Below, piece after piece: positions 54,904 through 63,801 of a DNA stretch of 64,000 bases (the first letter of the stretch is position 1; each line of letters opens with the position of its first letter). The stretch spans positions 2,463,501 to 2,527,500 of the forward strand of contig CP070763.1 in the NCBI GenBank assembly GCA_020349025.1. Reading direction: 5' to 3'. The notes under the pieces are model-generated. The model was not told where the DNA came from. It saw nothing but the letters and a program-made list of their open reading frames with translations, and did no database searches. Made by a program: the position numbers and the translations under genes. This DNA is from Candidatus Latescibacterota bacterium. GTDB lineage: Bacteria; Krumholzibacteriota; Krumholzibacteriia; G020349025.

Positions 54904-57603
54904 GTGAAGAAGCGGTGGTTGCTCCTCGTCCCCCTGGGCCTGATCCTCGTCATCACGATTGCGTTTCTCTTCCTGCGTCGCGCCTATCCGCCGGAACGGC
55001 TGCTCGCCCTGGTCGAGCCGCGTGTCGAGTCGGCGCTGGGTCGTGACGTGGAGATCGCAAGCGCCCAGCTCACACCCTTCCCGCTCGCGCTTCGACTCGA
55101 CGACGTGCGGATACAGGCTGCACCCGGCTTCGCCACGCCCGACCTGGTGACGCTGGCTTCGTTGCGCTTCGATCTGAAGCTCGGCCCGCTCCTGCAGCGT
55201 CGCATCGCCGTGCGCTCTCTGGTCATCGAATCACCTCGGGTGTTTCTCGAACAGAACATGGAAGGGCGTTGGAACTACGAGCTCTCGAAAGCTGCGCAGG
55301 AGGATGCAGCCGCACCCGAGTCGGCAGCGCCCGGTGCGGCTGCCGTGGCCCCGCTGGGGCTCGCGGTCGAGACGCTGCAGCTGCGCGATGGGGAGCTGCA
55401 TGTGTGGAACGCGCAGCAAGACCTCGCGCTCGAGCTCCCCTTCGCCGGCAAGTGGAGCGTGCGCACGGATCGCAACCTGCGCGACATCCGTGTCGAGGGG
55501 TGGCTCGAGAGCGATGCGCTCTCGGGCGGGGATCGGGGGCGGCTGGCGCGCGTGCAGGGAGTGCGACTGCGGCTCGAGCCGAGACTTCGCGCCGACGTCG
55601 CCGACTCGTCGGCGGTGATCGAAGCGTTGCACGTCGAGCTCCAGGGCCTGGCACTCGATCTCGCCGGGAAAGGTGCGATCCGTGGTGGCGCACCGCAACT
55701 GCAGCTGCAAACGCGGAGCAACGAGTTCGACCTCGCGGAGCTTCTCAGCTTGGTGCCGCAAGGTCTTGCGCCACAGATCGAAACGCTCCGCGCCGCGGGA
55801 CGCGGACGGCTGGCGCTCGAGATCGATCTGCCCGCCGGCGGTGAAGCGGGCTTGAGCGGCCGCCTCTCGATTTCGGATGGGTCGATCGAGTCGGAGGAGT
55901 GGCCCGCGATCGGGGGATTGCAGGCGGACCTCGATTATGCCGGCGACTTCCTCATGATCTCGAAGCTCGAGGCGAAGGTGGCCGGCTCGCCGATTCGGAT
56001 CGAGGGGCGCGTGCACGAGCCGCTCGACCGCGACCAGGCTGCGCTCGATCTCAACCTGCAGGCTGCCGTCGACCTCGGCCAGGCGCTGCGGCTGTTCGAA
56101 TCCCCCGACGATCTCGAGCTCTCCGGAAACGTCGGTGCGAGCTTGCGCGTTCAGGGCAGCCCCTACTCCGGGGCGCTGCCACACCTGCAGGGCCCGATCA
56201 CGCTCGAAAGCGTGCGCATCCGCACCGCGCAACTCGCGCAACCCCTCGGCCTCCACGCGCGACTCGAAGCGCGCGGCGATCAGGTCGAGATTGCCTCGGC
56301 GACGCTCGATGCGGGCGGCTCGAAGGTCACGCTCGAAGGCACGCTGCACGCGGCGCTCACGCCCGACCTGGCTCGGCTCGAGCTGCGCGCGCGTGCAGGG
56401 ACGCTCGACCTCGACCCGCTTCTCGCAGCCGCCGACGCCGACGCGGCTGCGGGCGAGGATGCCGCGGCGGCACCCCCCACGCGGCAGACAGCGACGCCCC
56501 CCCTCCTGCCTCTCCGCATGCAAGCCATGTTGCAGGCCGATGCCATCCACGCGCGCGGCGCCGCCTTGGGTGAAGCGCGTGTCGAGCTGGACGCTGGACC
56601 GGAGGAGATCGATGCGCGCCTGACGGCGGCGACGTTCGACCGCGACAAGCTGCATCTCAAGACGCTGCGCGCGCGCGTGCAGGGCCAGCCCACGCGGGCG
56701 ACGGGCAGGTTGCAGGCCGCGCGCGGCAAGCTGGCCAAGCTCGAGCTCTCGGAGCTGGAAAGCGACGTGCGCGTCGCCGGCACGCGCATCGAGCTGACGA
56801 ACCTGCGTGCACGCGCCTACCAGGGACGTGTCGTCGGTGAGGTCGCGATCGACCTGGCCGAGCCGGACACGCCGCAGCAGGAGCTCGAGATCGAGGTGGA
56901 GGAAGTCCAGCTGGGCGGGTTGCTGGGTGACGTGACGACCGCCGGCAGTCTGGTTCACGGCAGCTTGAGCGGCACCTCCTCCTGGTCTTCGCGCGGTGTG
57001 GACGCTGCCGCGATCCGGCGCAACCTGACGGCGGAGGGACAAGGCGTGGCGTTGAACGGCACCCTGCGCGACACCCCGCTCCTCGTGGCACTCGGCGACA
57101 TCCTGAAGCTGACGAGCTTGCGCGACTTTAACTACCGCGAGCTCGGTTTCAAGTTCGAGGTCGAGTCGGGGCGGGTACGGTTTCCGCGCCTGCAGCTTCG
57201 CGGCAGCGATGCCAACCTGGCGTTTCTGGGCAGCGTGGGGCTCGACGGGGCCCTCGATCTCGATCTCAACGTGCAGCTCTCCGACGAACTCAGCCGGCAC
57301 TATCTGAAACAGAGGGGCGGCTCCACGCTCGGCTCCATCTTCGCCGACGAGCAGGGACGTGTGGTCCTCGACTTCGACGTCGGAGGCAGCGTCAAGGCAC
57401 CGCGCCTGCGCCCCAATCTGCAACGCACCGCGTCGCGCGGCTTGAAGTCGATCGAGGACCTCGACCTCGGCAAGCTGCTCGGCGAGGTCGCCGAGGACCC
57501 GAAGAGCGCCGAGACGATCGTCGGAGACCAGCTCAAAGACGCCCTGGGCGGCTTGCTCGGGTCGAAGAAGCGCGCCGCGCCCGACAGCACACGCAAGCCG
57601 TGA
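54904..57603 (+). CDS. AsmA-family envelope protein
   Basis: The 899-residue protein has an N-terminal membrane anchor (KKRWLLLVPLGLILVITIAFLFL) followed by an AsmA-like region with VEPRVESALGRDVEIASAQLTPFPLALRLDDVRI, typical of the family. The middle is a long chain of beta strands with alternating polarity, and the C-terminal part (from about 690) has FNYRELGFKFEVESGRVRFPRLQL and LDLDLNVQLSDEL, the AsmA-2 end. Such proteins bridge the inner and outer membranes to move phospholipids. GTG 54904 has GGAGG upstream. Length is typical. It could cooperate with the LPS-export genes of the window. Confidence 0.88.
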   Translation: MKKRWLLLVPLGLILVITIAFLFLRRAYPPERLLALVEPRVESALGRDVEIASAQLTPFPLALRLDDVRIQAAPGFATPDLVTLASLRFDLKLGPLLQRRIAVRSLVIESPRVFLEQNMEGRWNYELSKAAQEDAAAPESAAPGAAAVAPLGLAVETLQLRDGELHVWNAQQDLALELPFAGKWSVRTDRNLRDIRVEGWLESDALSGGDRGRLARVQGVRLRLEPRLRADVADSSAVIEALHVELQGLALDLAGKGAIRGGAPQLQLQTRSNEFDLAELLSLVPQGLAPQIETLRAAGRGRLALEIDLPAGGEAGLSGRLSISDGSIESEEWPAIGGLQADLDYAGDFLMISKLEAKVAGSPIRIEGRVHEPLDRDQAALDLNLQAAVDLGQALRLFESPDDLELSGNVGASLRVQGSPYSGALPHLQGPITLESVRIRTAQLAQPLGLHARLEARGDQVEIASATLDAGGSKVTLEGTLHAALTPDLARLELRARAGTLDLDPLLAAADADAAAGEDAAAAPPTRQTATPPLLPLRMQAMLQADAIHARGAALGEARVELDAGPEEIDARLTAATFDRDKLHLKTLRARVQGQPTRATGRLQAARGKLAKLELSELESDVRVAGTRIELTNLRARAYQGRVVGEVAIDLAEPDTPQQELEIEVEEVQLGGLLGDVTTAGSLVHGSLSGTSSWSSRGVDAAAIRRNLTAEGQGVALNGTLRDTPLLVALGDILKLTSLRDFNYRELGFKFEVESGRVRFPRLQLRGSDANLAFLGSVGLDGALDLDLNVQLSDELSRHYLKQRGGSTLGSIFADEQGRVVLDFDVGGSVKAPRLRPNLQRTASRGLKSIEDLDLGKLLGEVAEDPKSAETIVGDQLKDALGGLLGSKKRAAPDSTRKP

Positions 57604-57658
57604 GGCACGACGCGCGTGTGCTTGGCTTCCCGATACGATCCCGGGTAGGCTTGGGGAG

Positions 57659-58987
57659 ATGCGAGAGCGACTCCTCCAGCTAGCGGCCGAGCGCCGTGCG
57701 CGCCTGGTCGCGCAAGCCTCCACGGGGGCGTTCCTGATTCCGGCCGCACACGTGCGCGTCCGCAACGCGGACAGCGACTACGCGTTCCGGCAGGACAGCG
57801 ACTTCTACTACCTCACCGGCTTCGAAGAACCCGATGCGGTCTGCGTCCTGCGCCCCGGCCAGGAGCCGAGATACGTGCTCTTTGTGCGTCCGAAGGACCG
57901 CGAGGCAGAGATCTGGGGGGGGCGCCGCGCTGGCGTCGAGCAAGCGACCGAGACGTACGGGGCCGACGCGGCCTACGCCCTCGATGAGCTCGGACAACGC
58001 CTGCCGGAGCTCCTGCGCGACGTCGACGTTCTGTACTATGCCTGGGGGCGCGACGAGAAGCTCGACCGCGAGCTCGAGAAGATTGTGATCGAGCACCGGC
58101 GCACGCGTCCCCGGCGCGGGCGTGGCATCGTCAGCGTCGTCGACCCCGGCACACTTCTCCACGAGATGCGCCTGGTCAAGGATCCGTATGAGATCGAATG
58201 TATGCGCGCCGCTGCGGCGGCGAGCGTCGCCGGGCACCTGCGCGTTCTGCGCGAGACGCGTCCGGGCATGCACGAGTACACGCTCGAAGCGATGCTCGAG
58301 TACGAGTTTCGAGTGCGCGGCGCACGCGCGCCCGCCTACGGCAGCATCGTCGGAAGCGGCGCCAATGCCACGATCCTCCACTATCGCGACAACCGCGCGC
58401 CACTCGTGGAGGGGGAGCTGGTCCTCATCGACGCCGGCGCCGAGGTGGAGCTGTACGCTTGCGACATCACGCGGACCTTCCCGGTGGCAAGCCGCTTCAC
58501 GCCGGAGCAGCGCGCCCTCTACGAGCTCGTTCTCGCTGCGCAAACGCAGGCGATCGCGGCAGTGCAACCCGGCGCAGCATTCAGCGCTCCGCACGACCGC
58601 GCCCTGGACGTTCTGTGCGAGGGGCTGGTCTCGCTCGGGCTGCTGGAAGGCTCTGCCGAACGCGTGCGCGAAGCGGGTGACTATCGACGCTTCTACATGC
58701 ACCGCACGAGCCACTGGCTCGGCCTCGACGTGCATGATGTCGGTCTCTACACCGTCGAGGGGGCGTCGCGTTCGTTCGCACCGGGCATGGTCCTCACGGT
58801 GGAGCCCGGTCTCTACATCGGAGCGGAGCTGGAGGAGGTGGCCGCTCCGTTTCGCGGCCTCGGGATTCGTATCGAGGATGATGTCCTCGTGACCGAATCC
58901 GGTCACGAGGTCCTCACACACGAGGTCCCGAAGGCGGTCGAAGAGATCGAGGCGCTGCGGGGCGCAAGCGCCGTTTCGGCGTCATGA
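57659..58987 (+). CDS. pepP: Xaa-Pro aminopeptidase
   Basis: The 442-residue enzyme removes N-terminal residues before proline in peptides. It has the creatinase N-terminal domain (RNADSDYAFRQDSDFYYLTGFEEPDA, characteristic of PepP) and the pita-bread metal domain. Ligands are D258 and D269 in IDAGAEVELYACDITRTF, the histidine in SHWLGLDVHDVG, and the glutamates in VEPGLYI and RIEDDVLV. The MHRTSHWLG motif is diagnostic. Length matches E. coli PepP. The ATG stands directly after GGGGAG, a tight spacing, so its strength may be low. It follows AsmA on the same strand. Confidence 0.95.
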   Translation: MRERLLQLAAERRARLVAQASTGAFLIPAAHVRVRNADSDYAFRQDSDFYYLTGFEEPDAVCVLRPGQEPRYVLFVRPKDREAEIWGGRRAGVEQATETYGADAAYALDELGQRLPELLRDVDVLYYAWGRDEKLDRELEKIVIEHRRTRPRRGRGIVSVVDPGTLLHEMRLVKDPYEIECMRAAAAASVAGHLRVLRETRPGMHEYTLEAMLEYEFRVRGARAPAYGSIVGSGANATILHYRDNRAPLVEGELVLIDAGAEVELYACDITRTFPVASRFTPEQRALYELVLAAQTQAIAAVQPGAAFSAPHDRALDVLCEGLVSLGLLEGSAERVREAGDYRRFYMHRTSHWLGLDVHDVGLYTVEGASRSFAPGMVLTVEPGLYIGAELEEVAAPFRGLGIRIEDDVLVTESGHEVLTHEVPKAVEEIEALRGASAVSAS

Positions 58988-59030
58988 AACGAGTCGCCGT
59001 GGATCGAAGAAGGGGAGTCAGACGAGCACG

Positions 59031-59384
59031 ATGAGCAAGAGAATCTTCACGATGAAGGAAGCTCTGGAGCTTCTACCCGACGTGCAGCAAGTGACCACAG
59101 ATGCGGTGGGACGGGCCGACGCGATCGTCCAGCAACTTGAGTCGACGTCCGATGTGGGGGAGCGCTCGCGGCTGGAGGATCAGTACAACACCGTCGTCCG
59201 CGCCTGGGCAGAACGCATCCTCCAGCTCGGGGCCGAGGTGAAAGGGCTGTGGCTCGTCGACTTCGACAGTGGTGACGGGATCTACTACTGCTGGCGCCAC
59301 CCGGAGCCCACGCTCGACTACTTCCACGAGTACGACGCCGGCTTTGCCGGGCGGCGCCCCCTCGGGAATCTCAAGGTCAGCTGA
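59031..59384 (+). CDS. DUF2203 family protein
   Basis: The 117-residue protein belongs to DUF2203, with the N-terminal KRIFTMKEALELLPDVQQVTTDAVGRAD helix and the conserved C-terminal GLWLVDFDSGDGIYYCWRHPEPTLDYFHEYDAGFAGR. Family members occur in diverse bacteria and archaea and are of unknown function; one cysteine (CWR) and the acidic DFD are conserved. The start ATG lies about 44 bases after pepP. It converges with the FAD oxidoreductase, 20 bases between stops. Confidence 0.92.
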   Translation: MSKRIFTMKEALELLPDVQQVTTDAVGRADAIVQQLESTSDVGERSRLEDQYNTVVRAWAERILQLGAEVKGLWLVDFDSGDGIYYCWRHPEPTLDYFHEYDAGFAGRRPLGNLKVS

Positions 59385-59404
59385 CGCGCGACGCGATGCG
59401 TGCC

Positions 59405-60799
59405 TCAAAGTTGGCCGCTGGAACCCCAGGCGCGCATGCGATCACAATAGGCGCTGTCCTCGTAGCGTTCGAGTGCAAACGCTGCGGCGTAGTCGGGAAG
59501 CGCCCCGCCCGTGACGTGCGCCGCGAGAATCTCCGCTGCCCCGCAGGCGACCATGAGACCGTAACCGGAGAGCGCACCGAGAAGGAAGGAGCCTTCGACG
59601 GGAAGTGGGCAGCTCAGAAAACGATTCTCCTGCGTCTTCGTGTAGTAGCCGCCGTCGACGTAAGACTTCGGCAGGGCGTCGAAGTATGCGCGCAAGCCTG
59701 GGACCATCGTCGACATCCCACGCATGACGACCTCGGCAAAGGTGGGCTCTTCCGGCAGCGGGAAGTCCTCCTGAACCGGCGCTGCGTCGTAGGGCCACAG
59801 GAGCAGGATGTTGTCGCTGCCGAGCCCACCCTCGGGACGCATGTGCACCGCTGGTGGAAACGGCGCCAGCAGCCACGATGTGTCGCTGCTCTCCGCCAGC
59901 AGCGCGCGTTCCTCCTCCGCCCAGGCGAGCTCCTGTGCATCCTCCCAGATCAGCAGGGGGGCGTGCCGCGGTACGACTCCGCGCGTGTCGGGAAAACACG
60001 CCTTGAGGTGCCTCTCGGAGAACACGGGCAGCTCGACGCCCAGCTTCGCGGCCACGCTGCGCAGATAGGGGCCGGCGGCGTTGACGAAGCAGCTCGTTTC
60101 GATCGCATGCTGCGTCTCGCCGGCGCGCAGCGACACGCGGCACACCCGGCCGGCCGCGCTCTCGACCGCTTCGAGGTGGGCCGGGATCAAACGCACACCA
60201 CGCTCGCGCGCGCGCTCCAACAGATACATGCCGAGCTGCTGACCGCTGAACCAGCCGCAACGCCTGACGTGGAGCACACCGACGACGCGATCGGTGAGGT
60301 AGGGAAAGTGCTCGCGCAGGAGCGCCCGATCGACGACGAGATCGGCGCCCGTCGGCTCCCCCTCCCAGCCAGCGGCGGCAACGGGGTGGTAGGCGCCGGT
60401 GTCGCGAGTGTGTGAACGCAGCGGCCCCGCCCCCATGCTGGAGCCGACCTGTGCGGCAGTCTCGAGCTCGCGCCAACGCGCCGCTTCGGCCGTGGCGTAG
60501 ACGTAGCCACGGCGGTTGAGCAGGAAGACGTTGTCACTCTCGCGCGCGAGCTCCTCGAGCAGATCGATGCTGCGGTTCATCACCCGGATCATGGCGTCGT
60601 CCGGACCGGGCCACCAGTTGCGGTACGCCTCCGTCGATTTGTCGCTCGTCAACGACAGCGGCGGACGCTCGTCGACGAGCACGACGTCGCCCACGCCGCA
60701 GCGTACCGCCAGCCAATACGCCGCCGCGATGCCTGCAATCCCGGCACCGCAAACGACCACCTCGGCTCGCTTCGGCGGCAGTGTGTGCGCCTCGGCCAA
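59405..60799 (-). CDS. FAD-dependent D-amino-acid-oxidase-family oxidoreductase
   Basis: The 464-residue protein has an N-terminal FAD-binding motif (VVVCGAGIAGIAAAYWLAVRCGVGDVVLVDERP) and the C-terminal ALSGYGLMVACGAAEILAAHVTGG that is typical of DAO-family oxidases and dehydrogenases such as sarcosine oxidase-like enzymes. The substrate is not predictable: oxidation of a secondary or tertiary amine or an amino acid is most likely. It starts with TTG 60799, supported by GGAGG. It is soluble, with no signal. It lies between DUF2203 and an EamA transporter gene upstream; a transport-catabolism pair is possible. Confidence 0.85.
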   Translation of the reverse strand: MAEAHTLPPKRAEVVVCGAGIAGIAAAYWLAVRCGVGDVVLVDERPPLSLTSDKSTEAYRNWWPGPDDAMIRVMNRSIDLLEELARESDNVFLLNRRGYVYATAEAARWRELETAAQVGSSMGAGPLRSHTRDTGAYHPVAAAGWEGEPTGADLVVDRALLREHFPYLTDRVVGVLHVRRCGWFSGQQLGMYLLERARERGVRLIPAHLEAVESAAGRVCRVSLRAGETQHAIETSCFVNAAGPYLRSVAAKLGVELPVFSERHLKACFPDTRGVVPRHAPLLIWEDAQELAWAEEERALLAESSDTSWLLAPFPPAVHMRPEGGLGSDNILLLWPYDAAPVQEDFPLPEEPTFAEVVMRGMSTMVPGLRAYFDALPKSYVDGGYYTKTQENRFLSCPLPVEGSFLLGALSGYGLMVACGAAEILAAHVTGGALPDYAAAFALERYEDSAYCDRMRAWGSSGQL

Positions 60800-60844
60800 C
60801 TCGACACCTCCCCTTCCGAAACATCCGACGCGGATGTGCGCGAA

Positions 60845-61771
60845 TCAAGCCTCGCGATCGTGCTCCGGCGTGGCGCGGACGCGCTTGCTGCGCGTCGTGC
60901 GACCATCCCGCACCGCCAGATAGACCCCGAGGAAGATGCCGGCCGCAGCGATCCAGAAGCGCGGCCCCGGGCGCTCTCCCAGAAAAAGCATCGACAGCAG
61001 CGTCGCAATCGGGGCTTGCAGGTAGATGAAGAGTGCAACCGTCGAGGACTCGACCCGGCGCAGCGCGTAGAAGTTGAGGAAGTAGGTCAACGCCGTCGCG
61101 CAGAGGATGGCGTACGCCGCGAGCCACCAGAAGCGCGACGGCAGTGCCGCGAAGGAAACCTCTTGCAGTGGGCCCACGCCGAGCGTGGCGATCCCGATCG
61201 CACCCAGGACAAAGAGATACGCCGTCGCCATCATGGGATGCGTGCGTTGCAGATAGCGGCGTGAGATCACGAGGAAGAGCGAGAACGAGGTGGCGTTTGC
61301 CAACGTCAACAGATCTCCGACCACGAGCTGATCTTCGAGTCGAAAGCTCTCCACGCGCAGCAGCACGAGCACGGCCGCGAAAGCCACGAAGATCGACAGG
61401 ACGTGGCGTCGGGTCGGGCGCTCCATCCCGAGAAGCATGGCAATGCCAAGTGTGACCACGGGGATCAGGCTGTTGATGATCGAGGAGTGTGACGGTGTGG
61501 TGCGCGAGAGTCCTTCGACGAAGAGCACCTGGTTGCAGACCACACCGAAGAGAGCAAAAAGCGCCAAGCGCCCCACGTCCGCCAACGAGGCCGGGTGGCG
61601 GCGCACGACCACGACGTTGTAGAGCATCAGGATCGTGGCGGCTCCCAGCACGCGGATCGTCGCCCAGGCCCGCGGAGTCATCGTCTCCAGGATGAGCTTG
61701 GCCGCGAAGTAGTGCACACCGAAGAGCACCTGGACCATCACGAGCGCGCCGTACACGTGGAGTTTCGACAC
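60845..61771 (-). CDS. EamA-family drug/metabolite transporter
   Basis: The 308-residue membrane protein has ten predicted helices in two EamA repeats. The N-terminal half has VMVQVLFGVHYFAAKLIL and SHSSIINSLIPVVTLGIAMLLGMERP; the second half has RRVESSTVALFIYLQAPIATLLSMLFLGERPGPRFW. Such proteins export amino acids, nucleosides or drugs; direction and substrate are unknown. GTG 61771 is preceded by GAGAGG. The gene lies 45 bases upstream of the FAD oxidoreductase on the same strand, consistent with joint transcription. Confidence 0.88.
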   Translation of the reverse strand: MSKLHVYGALVMVQVLFGVHYFAAKLILETMTPRAWATIRVLGAATILMLYNVVVVRRHPASLADVGRLALFALFGVVCNQVLFVEGLSRTTPSHSSIINSLIPVVTLGIAMLLGMERPTRRHVLSIFVAFAAVLVLLRVESFRLEDQLVVGDLLTLANATSFSLFLVISRRYLQRTHPMMATAYLFVLGAIGIATLGVGPLQEVSFAALPSRFWWLAAYAILCATALTYFLNFYALRRVESSTVALFIYLQAPIATLLSMLFLGERPGPRFWIAAAGIFLGVYLAVRDGRTTRSKRVRATPEHDREA

Positions 61772-61899
61772 CGCCTGCCTCTCTCGTCTGCAAAGGGATG
61801 GATTTCACGGTCGGAGCCGGGTCCCGGCGCGCGACGCGCCGTGCGTGCGCAGTCTCCGGCTGGCAAAGCGCGGCGTCAAGGAGGCGTAGCGGGTCGAGA

Positions 61900-62655
61900 T
61901 CAAGGACCGAAGTCGTACTGCAGGCCGAGCATCCAGACATCGCGGCTGATGCGCGAGTAGTCGAAGTCGTGGTCGCGCGCGTAGCCGAGGTGCACCCAGC
62001 GCCAGCGGCCGCGGACGGCGTAGTTGAGCGTGCCATCGGTGCGTGGCACGAGCGTGAATTCGAAGAAGGCGTCGCGCGTCGCCAGGCGATTGGTGAGGAG
62101 GAAAGCCACGCCCGCGTACGGTCGCGGATCGAGGATCGCGCGCACTGCGGCGAACGAGTAGCTGCTCGTGTAGACCTCTGCGCCCACCTCCGGAATCAGA
62201 AGCAGGTTGTCGCCGTCGGGGCGATCGGGCCACTGGAGTCGCACGCTCCCCTTCGCCACCCAGCGACCGAACGCCTGGCTGGTCCGCGCTTCCAGCGCCG
62301 TGTCGTCGATGAAACCACCCTGTCGCCGGCGCAGCAGGCCAACGTAGCTCCCACCGCGCCGGTCACGCCCCGTCCACCCCGCCTCTAAGCCGCGTGCGAA
62401 GGTCCCCAGGTTGAGGGCGGCGTGCACCGGCCCGCGGGCTGCGAAGAAGGTCGTGTCCATGTAGCCGTCGGGTCGTCCCGGCGGGCTGTTGCGATCGGTG
62501 ATGAACTCTTGGAGGATCAACACCCGGTCGAGGGCGCAAGCGGGAGCGGCGGGCAACATCGTCGCGAGGAGGAGAAGCCACGCTCCACAGCCGACCGTGA
62601 TCGACCGTCTCACGGACGGTGCAGAGACGCGCGCGATGCAGTCGGGATCGTGCAT
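61900..62655 (-). CDS. outer-membrane barrel-like secreted protein
   Basis: The 251-residue protein has a signal peptide (VGCGAWLLLLATMLPAAPACA) and then beta-rich segments with alternating residues: FFAARGPVHAALNLGTFARG, SVRLQWPDRPDG, FAAVRAILDPRPYAGVAFLLTN, FFEFTLVPRTDG and RGRWRWVHLGYARDHDFDYSR. It ends VWMLGLQYDFGP, aromatic but with an additional Gly-Pro. It probably forms a small beta barrel; no family is recognised. ATG 62655 is used; GTG 62628 would also give a good signal peptide. It follows the kinase-like gene, 57 bases downstream. Confidence 0.65.
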   Translation of the reverse strand: MHDPDCIARVSAPSVRRSITVGCGAWLLLLATMLPAAPACALDRVLILQEFITDRNSPPGRPDGYMDTTFFAARGPVHAALNLGTFARGLEAGWTGRDRRGGSYVGLLRRRQGGFIDDTALEARTSQAFGRWVAKGSVRLQWPDRPDGDNLLLIPEVGAEVYTSSYSFAAVRAILDPRPYAGVAFLLTNRLATRDAFFEFTLVPRTDGTLNYAVRGRWRWVHLGYARDHDFDYSRISRDVWMLGLQYDFGP

Positions 62656-62712
62656 GCCGCGGCACGAGCATGCCACGTGCCGAGCGCGCTCCTGCCGGCG
62701 CGCTGCACCACG

Positions 62713-63735
62713 TCAGTGCACCGCAACGAGGGCACGCGCTTCGATGCGGATACGGCTCTTGCGCGCTCGATCGAGGAGCTCGCAGTCGACGTGCATTGGT
62801 ACGGGGGCACCCTGCGCTTCGACCGTGATCTCGTCGCGGGTCTGAAACGCCATGACGTTTGGATTGCGCAGGTGGGTTCGTGCCACGACCTGCGTGCCGA
62901 TGTTGAGAAGCTCCATGCGGTCGCGCGTCTTGACGAGAATCACGTCCAGAAGCCCGTCGTCGAGGCGTGCGTTCTGCATGAACGGAAACAGGCGGGAGCC
63001 GTAGTCGCGGACGTTTCCCACCGCGACGAAGTAGGCGTGCGTGTCGATCGTCTGCGCCTCGGAATCGAGCGCCCGCACCTGCATCTTCGGCGGCTCGTAC
63101 GGCTGAAAGCGCAGCTGATCCGGATCCCAACCGAAGAAGGTGCGCAGCCCACTGGCAAGGAAGGCCCACGACTTGAACAGGCGCTTGTCCTGCGGAGGGA
63201 CGTTCTCGATCAAGGTCGCGTCGAACCCGAAGCCCGCGAAGCAGGCGAACGCCTGGTCGTTCAAGTAGCCAACGTCGATCTCGCGGCTGCGCGCCCAGTA
63301 CAGCTGCTTGAAGCAGGCGTGGATGAAATCGGGAAAAGGGCCCAGCTGCAAGCCGAGAGTCTTGGCGAGGACGTTCGCCGTTCCCTTCGGGATCACCGAC
63401 AGCTTCGGCCGGCGCTCACGCGGCACCGAGACGAGGCCCGCGACGGTCTCGCGTACGCCGCCGTCGCCGGAGCAGACGATCACCAGCGTGGCACCGTGAT
63501 CCGCGGCGCGATGCGCCAGCTCGGTGGCGTGGCCAGCACTCTCGGTGCGCCAGAGGCGCACCTCGTAACCCAGAAACTCGTAGAGCTGATGGGCGTACTC
63601 GGCATACGAAGAGTAACTTCCACCGCCCGATACTGGATTGTCTATGAGGACGATTCGCTCCTCGCGAGCCAGCTTGGGGCGCAGCCCTGCGGGGAGGCGT
63701 TGCAGCTGGGCGCGCAGCTTCTCGTCGAGAGGAAT
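62713..63735 (-). CDS. diacylglycerol/sphingosine-kinase-family protein
   Basis: The 340-residue protein has the lipid-kinase fold with RIVLIDNPVSGGGSYSS (the NPxSGGG phosphate motif) near residue 28, then CSGDGGVRETV replacing the usual GGDGT, and VIPKGTANVLAKTLG, and a C-terminal beta sandwich with RLDDGLLDV. It would phosphorylate lipids such as diacylglycerol. There is no ATG, GTG or TTG between the preceding stop (63804-63802) and GTG 63561, which lies beyond the NPxSGGG motif. The best start is ATT 63735, with GGGAGG six bases before it. CTG 63717 is another option. An unusual start or a sequencing error is implied. Confidence 0.8.
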   Translation of the reverse strand: MPLDEKLRAQLQRLPAGLRPKLAREERIVLIDNPVSGGGSYSSYAEYAHQLYEFLGYEVRLWRTESAGHATELAHRAADHGATLVIVCSGDGGVRETVAGLVSVPRERRPKLSVIPKGTANVLAKTLGLQLGPFPDFIHACFKQLYWARSREIDVGYLNDQAFACFAGFGFDATLIENVPPQDKRLFKSWAFLASGLRTFFGWDPDQLRFQPYEPPKMQVRALDSEAQTIDTHAYFVAVGNVRDYGSRLFPFMQNARLDDGLLDVILVKTRDRMELLNIGTQVVARTHLRNPNVMAFQTRDEITVEAQGAPVPMHVDCELLDRARKSRIRIEARALVAVH

Positions 63736-63801
63736 GGCGCACCTCCCTGTACGACTCCGTCGCGAGCGCGTGACGTTTCGGCGCCGGCGCGGTGCGAGGC
63801 A

